Shown here piece after piece: positions 23,696 through 26,724 of a stretch of DNA of 26,724 bases (position 1 is its first letter; each line of letters begins with the position of its first letter). Location of the stretch: assembly GCA_039920345.1 (NCBI GenBank), contig JBDSDZ010000146.1, positions 1 through 26,724 on the forward strand. The letters run 5' to 3'. Under the pieces are notes generated by a model, which was given only the letters and a program-made list of their open reading frames with translations, searched no databases and was not told where the DNA came from. Both the position numbers and the translations under genes were made by a program. The DNA comes from Croceibacterium_A sp039920345 (lineage in GTDB: Bacteria; Pseudomonadota; Alphaproteobacteria; Sphingomonadales; Sphingomonadaceae).

Positions 23696-24609
23696 TGGCG
23701 CAGACGATCCGCCGCAACGCCAAGACCGTGCGCCGTCAGGCGCGGGCGCAGGAGACGCGCACCAAGGTCCGCAAGGCCCGGCAGCAGACCAATTCGCTGG
23801 TCGGCGCACTGATGCGCGTGCTGCCGTTTACCGAAGAACAACTGACCCGCGCGTTCCTGATCCTGATCCTGGCTGGAATAGGAGCACTCGCCTTGATGGT
23901 GGCCAGCATGGCTGGCCTGACCGCGCTGGCCGGACAGCAATTCGCCATGACCGCCGCCGACGCCGGATACCGCGTAGCCAAGGTGGAAGTGCGCGGGGTC
24001 GAGCACATGAACGAGCTCAAGGTTTACGAGCGGGTGCTGGGTGAACAGGAACGGGCGATGCCGCTGGTCGACCTGCAGGCCCTGCGCGCCTCGGTGATGG
24101 AGCTGTCGTGGGTCGACGATGCGCGGGTGTCACGCGAATTGCCCGACACGATCATCGTCGATGTGGTCGAGCGCCGGCCGCACGCGGTCCTGAAACAGGC
24201 CAACCGGCTGGTGCTGATCGATGGCAAGGGGAACACGCTCGAACCGGTTTCGCCCGCCAATGCCAAGGGCATGTTGCAGATATCGGGCGCGGGCGCGCAG
24301 CAACAGGTCGAGGCGCTCACCAGCCTGCTCGACGCGGCCCCGGCGCTCAAGCCGCAAGTGGCAGAAGCCGAATGGGTCGGCAACCGGCGCTGGAACGTGA
24401 CTTTCCGCACCGGCCAGTTACTGGCCCTGCCGCAGGGTTCCGAACGTTCGTCCACCGCGCTGATGAACTTTGCCCGGATCGACGGGGTCAACCGGTTGAT
24501 CGGCGGCAAGGCCGTGGCGTTTGACATGCGCAATCCCGAACGGTTCTATCTTCGCTGCCCGCAGTGCCGCACGGGCGCTGCCGAAGCCGCTCCGCAGGAA
24601 GGCACCTGA
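23695..24609 (+). CDS. ftsQ: Cell division protein FtsQ
   Basis: FtsQ is a bitopic divisome scaffold that recruits FtsB/FtsL and links early and late division proteins. Its 304 residues comprise a long basic cytoplasmic tail (about 1-45), one transmembrane helix (about 53-75), and a POTRA domain starting YRVAKVEVRGVEHMNE (about 92-160). A beta domain ends with AVAFDMRNPERFYLR. The C-terminus carries an uncommon CPQC pair after that. The start overlaps the ddl stop (TGATG), and its own stop overlaps the ftsA start in the same way. Confidence 0.92.
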   Translation: MAQTIRRNAKTVRRQARAQETRTKVRKARQQTNSLVGALMRVLPFTEEQLTRAFLILILAGIGALALMVASMAGLTALAGQQFAMTAADAGYRVAKVEVRGVEHMNELKVYERVLGEQERAMPLVDLQALRASVMELSWVDDARVSRELPDTIIVDVVERRPHAVLKQANRLVLIDGKGNTLEPVSPANAKGMLQISGAGAQQQVEALTSLLDAAPALKPQVAEAEWVGNRRWNVTFRTGQLLALPQGSERSSTALMNFARIDGVNRLIGGKAVAFDMRNPERFYLRCPQCRTGAAEAAPQEGT

Positions 24610-25892
24610 TGGCGTCGCAGCCCCGCATCGAGCGCCTGTTCGGCGCGGTCAATATCGGCTCGTTCCGCATCTCGGCGATGATCGCCGGTCAGACTGAATC
24701 CGGCGAGATGATAGTGCTCGGCAGCGGGCACCGCGCCTCGAAAGGTATCAAGCGAGGCTACGTCACCGACATGGCGGCGGCGACTTATGCTGTGCGCGAT
24801 GCGATCGAGCGGGCGGAAAAGCTCGCCGGGACGAGCGTCGCCAGTGTCTGGATCGGCTGTTCGGGCGCGGGCCTCGCCAGCCGGATGACCCCGGTCGAGA
24901 TCGATATTGGCGGGCGCCGGATCGAAGAAGAAGATGTCGAGCAATTGCTGATTTCGGCGCGCAGCAGCCTTGAGCCCGATGGCCGCATGGTCCTGCATGC
25001 GCAGCCGGCGTGCTACTTTCTCGACGGCGCGGAAGGCATCGCCAATCCCAAGGGTCTCCATGCCGAAAGGCTCGGGGTCGATATCCACGTCATGCTGGCC
25101 GACGGCGCGCCGATGCGTAACCTGACCGAAGCGGTGCAGAACGCGCACCTCGAAGTCGAAGCAGTGGTCGCCTCGCCGTTGGCCACGGGATTTGCCTGCC
25201 TGACCCCGGAAGAGCGCGACCTGGGCGTGGCGCTGATCGAATTCGGCGCACAGGTCACCAATGTCGCGGTCTATTCCGGCGGGATGCTGGTGGCGCTGAC
25301 CGCCATTTCGATGGGTTCGGCAGACATTACCGACGCGATTGCCAGCGGCTTTGGCATTCGCCGCCACCAGGCGGAGCGGATGAAATGCGTTTATGGATCA
25401 GCCATTGCCAGTCCGGCCGACCACCGCGAACTGATCCCGGTCAACGGCCCGAGTGAAGAGCAGACGGGCCCGCTCGCGCGCGGCGCGGACGAGAAGAACC
25501 GGATCCCGCGCTCCGAACTGATCAGCGTGATTACCGGCGAACTCGACCGCCTGGTGAGCGATGTCGGGCGTGCGCTAGAGTCGCATGGCTTCTCGGGCCG
25601 CCAGGGCCGCCAGGTGGTCATGACCGGCGGCGGCGCCGAACTGGCCGGCATCGCCGACTACGCCCAGGCCGCGCTCGGCCGCCCGGTGCGGATCGGCCGT
25701 CCGCAGCAGCTCAGAGGCCTGCCCGAAGCCCACGCCGTGCCCGGCTTCGCCACGCTTGCAGGGTTGATCCTCTACGCCGCCGAAGACCCGATCGACATCC
25801 GCTCAGTCGGCTCGCGCTTCCAACCCAGCATCCGGGCCGGCAGCCTGAAGCAGTTGACGCGAATATTTACTGCGATGAGAGAATATTTCTAA
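24609..25892 (+). CDS. ftsA: Cell division protein FtsA
   Basis: FtsA is an actin-like ATPase that tethers FtsZ filaments to the membrane. It has 427 residues with an N-terminal AVNIGSFRISAMIAG phosphate loop, SKGIKRGYVTDM, the 1C subdomain, LIEFGAQVTNVAVYSGG as phosphate 2 and VVMTGGGAELAGI as the adenosine motif. The C-terminal LKQLTRIFTAMREYF is the amphipathic membrane-targeting helix. It lacks recognisable extra domains. TGATG couples it to ftsQ; 121 bp separate it from ftsZ. Confidence 0.96.
   Translation: MASQPRIERLFGAVNIGSFRISAMIAGQTESGEMIVLGSGHRASKGIKRGYVTDMAAATYAVRDAIERAEKLAGTSVASVWIGCSGAGLASRMTPVEIDIGGRRIEEEDVEQLLISARSSLEPDGRMVLHAQPACYFLDGAEGIANPKGLHAERLGVDIHVMLADGAPMRNLTEAVQNAHLEVEAVVASPLATGFACLTPEERDLGVALIEFGAQVTNVAVYSGGMLVALTAISMGSADITDAIASGFGIRRHQAERMKCVYGSAIASPADHRELIPVNGPSEEQTGPLARGADEKNRIPRSELISVITGELDRLVSDVGRALESHGFSGRQGRQVVMTGGGAELAGIADYAQAALGRPVRIGRPQQLRGLPEAHAVPGFATLAGLILYAAEDPIDIRSVGSRFQPSIRAGSLKQLTRIFTAMREYF
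25861..25888 (+). repeat. Direct repeat GAATATTT x2, 20 bp apart, at the end of ftsA
   Basis: GAATATTT occurs at 25861-25868 and 25881-25888, two helical turns apart, in different reading frames of the FtsA C-terminal codons. TTGACG lies just before it at 25854-25859. In this GC-rich sequence the AT-rich boxes stand out and could be a protein-binding site for ftsZ control. Confidence 0.4.
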
Positions 25893-26013
25893 GCACTTGC
25901 ACGCGCACAAGCGAGGCTGTGGATAGTTCCATTTACCTTTTGCACCCGCGAATCGCTTTGTGGCACAAGCGCGCCAACGCATTTTATCGAGGTCTCCTCG
26001 AGGAGAACATGGA
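25893..26013 (+). promoter_or_regulatory. ftsZ leader and probable promoter region
   Basis: This is the only gap over 100 bp inside the division cluster. It contains a 9-bp direct repeat GCACAAGCG (25905-25913 and 25963-25971), a dyad TTGTGGCACAA (25958-25968), and a weak promoter-like pair TTGTGG (25958-25963) and TTTTAT (25982-25987) with 18 nt between. The match to consensus is poor, but a separate ftsZ promoter is usual in alphaproteobacteria. Confidence 0.4.
25993..26006 (+). promoter_or_regulatory. Palindrome covering the ftsZ ribosome binding site
   Basis: TCTCCTCGAGGAGA is a perfect 14-bp palindrome whose right half is the AGGAG ribosome site of ftsZ, with a 7-nt spacer to the ATG at 26014. 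In RNA, UCUCC can pair with GGAGA around a UCGA loop and hide the site. A two-codon frame, ATG GAA TGA (26009-26017), overlaps the real start. Confidence 0.6.
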
Positions 26014-26724
26014 ATGAGCATCAACATCGGCCCGCCTTCGGTTGAAGAGCTTCGCCCGCGGATCACCGTGATCGGTGTCGGCGGCGCTGGCGGCAACGCC
26101 ATCGCCAACATGATCGAGGCGGAAATCGAAGGCGTCGATTTCGTCGTCGCCAACACCGATGCCCAGGCGCTCAACAATTCGGTCGCCGAACACCGCATCC
26201 AGCTCGGCCCGGACATCACCCGCGGCCTCGGCGCCGGATCGCGGCCGGAAGTGGGCCGCGCCGCAGCGGAAGAAACGATCGAGGAAATCGAACGCGCACT
26301 CGACGGCGTCAACATGGTCTTCATCGCCGCCGGGATGGGCGGCGGCACCGGAACCGGCGCTGCCCCGGTGATTGCGGAGATTGCGCGCAGCAAGGGCATC
26401 CTGACAGTCGGCGTGGTGACCAAGCCGTTCCTGTTCGAAGGCACCCGGCGGATGCGTTCTGCCGATGCGGGCATCGAAGAATTGCAGAAGAGCGTCGACA
26501 CCTTGCTGGTCATCCCGAACCAGAACCTGTTCCTGGTGGCCAAGGCGGAAACGACCTTCAAGGAAGCGTTCCAGCTGGCCGACGAAGTGCTCCAGCAAGG
26601 CGTGCGCTCGATCACCGACCTGATGGTCATGCCGGGCCTTATCAACCTCGACTTTGCGGACGTGCGCTCGGTCATGGGCGAAATGGGCAAGGCGATGATG
26701 GGTACCGGTGAAGGCGAAGGCCCG
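26014..26724 (+). CDS. ftsZ: Cell division GTPase FtsZ (partial, 3' end outside window)
   Basis: FtsZ is the tubulin homologue that forms the division ring. The first 237 codons are present: RITVIGVGGAGGNAI as the first nucleotide loop, FVVANTDAQAL, the tubulin signature GGGTGTGAAP (residues 109 onward), the RMRSADAGIEEL region and the catalytic-loop part NLDFADVRSVMG (T7 loop). The ATG at 26014 is chosen over the ATG at 26009, which meets a stop after two codons. The missing part would contain the C-terminal linker and the FtsA-binding peptide. Confidence 0.98.
   Translation, partial: MSINIGPPSVEELRPRITVIGVGGAGGNAIANMIEAEIEGVDFVVANTDAQALNNSVAEHRIQLGPDITRGLGAGSRPEVGRAAAEETIEEIERALDGVNMVFIAAGMGGGTGTGAAPVIAEIARSKGILTVGVVTKPFLFEGTRRMRSADAGIEELQKSVDTLLVIPNQNLFLVAKAETTFKEAFQLADEVLQQGVRSITDLMVMPGLINLDFADVRSVMGEMGKAMMGTGEGEGP

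Noticed and set aside
25950..25954. GAATC (CcrM-type GANTC site) in the ftsZ leader
   Set aside because: GANTC methylation affects ftsZ in Caulobacter, but a single site in 120 bp is easily due to chance.
26009..26017. ATG at 26009 as the ftsZ start
   Set aside because: It reaches TGA after two codons in another frame; ATG at 26014 opens the FtsZ frame with a 7-nt spacer from AGGAGA.
1..26724. tRNA, rRNA, CRISPR array, transposase or integrase genes
   Set aside because: I saw no cloverleaf, rRNA-like segment, regular repeat-spacer array, or recombinase motif on either strand.

Overview
The window looks like chromosome from an alphaproteobacterium of the Sphingomonadales, most likely Erythrobacteraceae. 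The evidence is the high GC content, a complete mraZ-to-ftsZ division and cell wall (dcw) cluster with alphaproteobacterial versions of each protein, an adrenodoxin-type ferredoxin, and interspersed CTTCGACAGGCTCAG palindromes that I remember as common in sphingomonad genomes. The assignment rests on protein character and remembered family features, not on a search.

Region 1 (1-2748) holds the start of a heme-exporter ATPase gene (ccmA, leaving the left edge on the minus strand), a pterin-4a-carbinolamine dehydratase, and a convergent S9-family serine peptidase. The last two genes overlap at their stop codons. The peptidase carries a REP-like hairpin element inside its reading frame.

Region 2 (2749-6031) is the accessory part and the most unusual. 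The 3' end of a DNA-3-methyladenine glycosylase gene (intact gene at 5414-6031, minus strand) appears three times. One copy is in the intact gene, one is a detached 105-bp fragment at 4393-4497, and one is a minimal 29-bp tail at 2815-2843. Each copy contains the palindrome ATTGTTATAACAAT, ends in a stop codon, and is followed 11-12 nt later by a stem-loop of unrelated sequence. Between the copies lie two single-gene units: a PHB-depolymerase-family esterase (3111-4223, plus) and a membrane-anchored LuxR-type regulator (4569-5297, minus). The layout resembles stacked site-specific insertions at a gene 3' end, but no integrase is present in the window.

Region 3 (6106-8618) has a 2Fe-2S ferredoxin, a cysteine synthase, a small single-helix membrane protein and an overlapping probable lipoprotein.

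Region 4 (8619-26724) is the dcw cluster in the order mraZ, rsmH, ftsL, ftsI, murE, murF, mraY, murD, ftsW, murG, murC, murB, ddl, ftsQ, ftsA, ftsZ (ftsZ is cut by the right edge). Thirteen of the fourteen junctions from mraZ to ftsA overlap by 1-7 nt, so the proteins for UDP-MurNAc-pentapeptide and lipid II synthesis and for the divisome are probably made from one translationally coupled message. Upstream of mraZ are five GGG boxes at exact 10-bp spacing that match the known MraZ operator design. ftsZ has its own 121-bp leader with a perfect palindrome covering its ribosome binding site, which suggests separate control.
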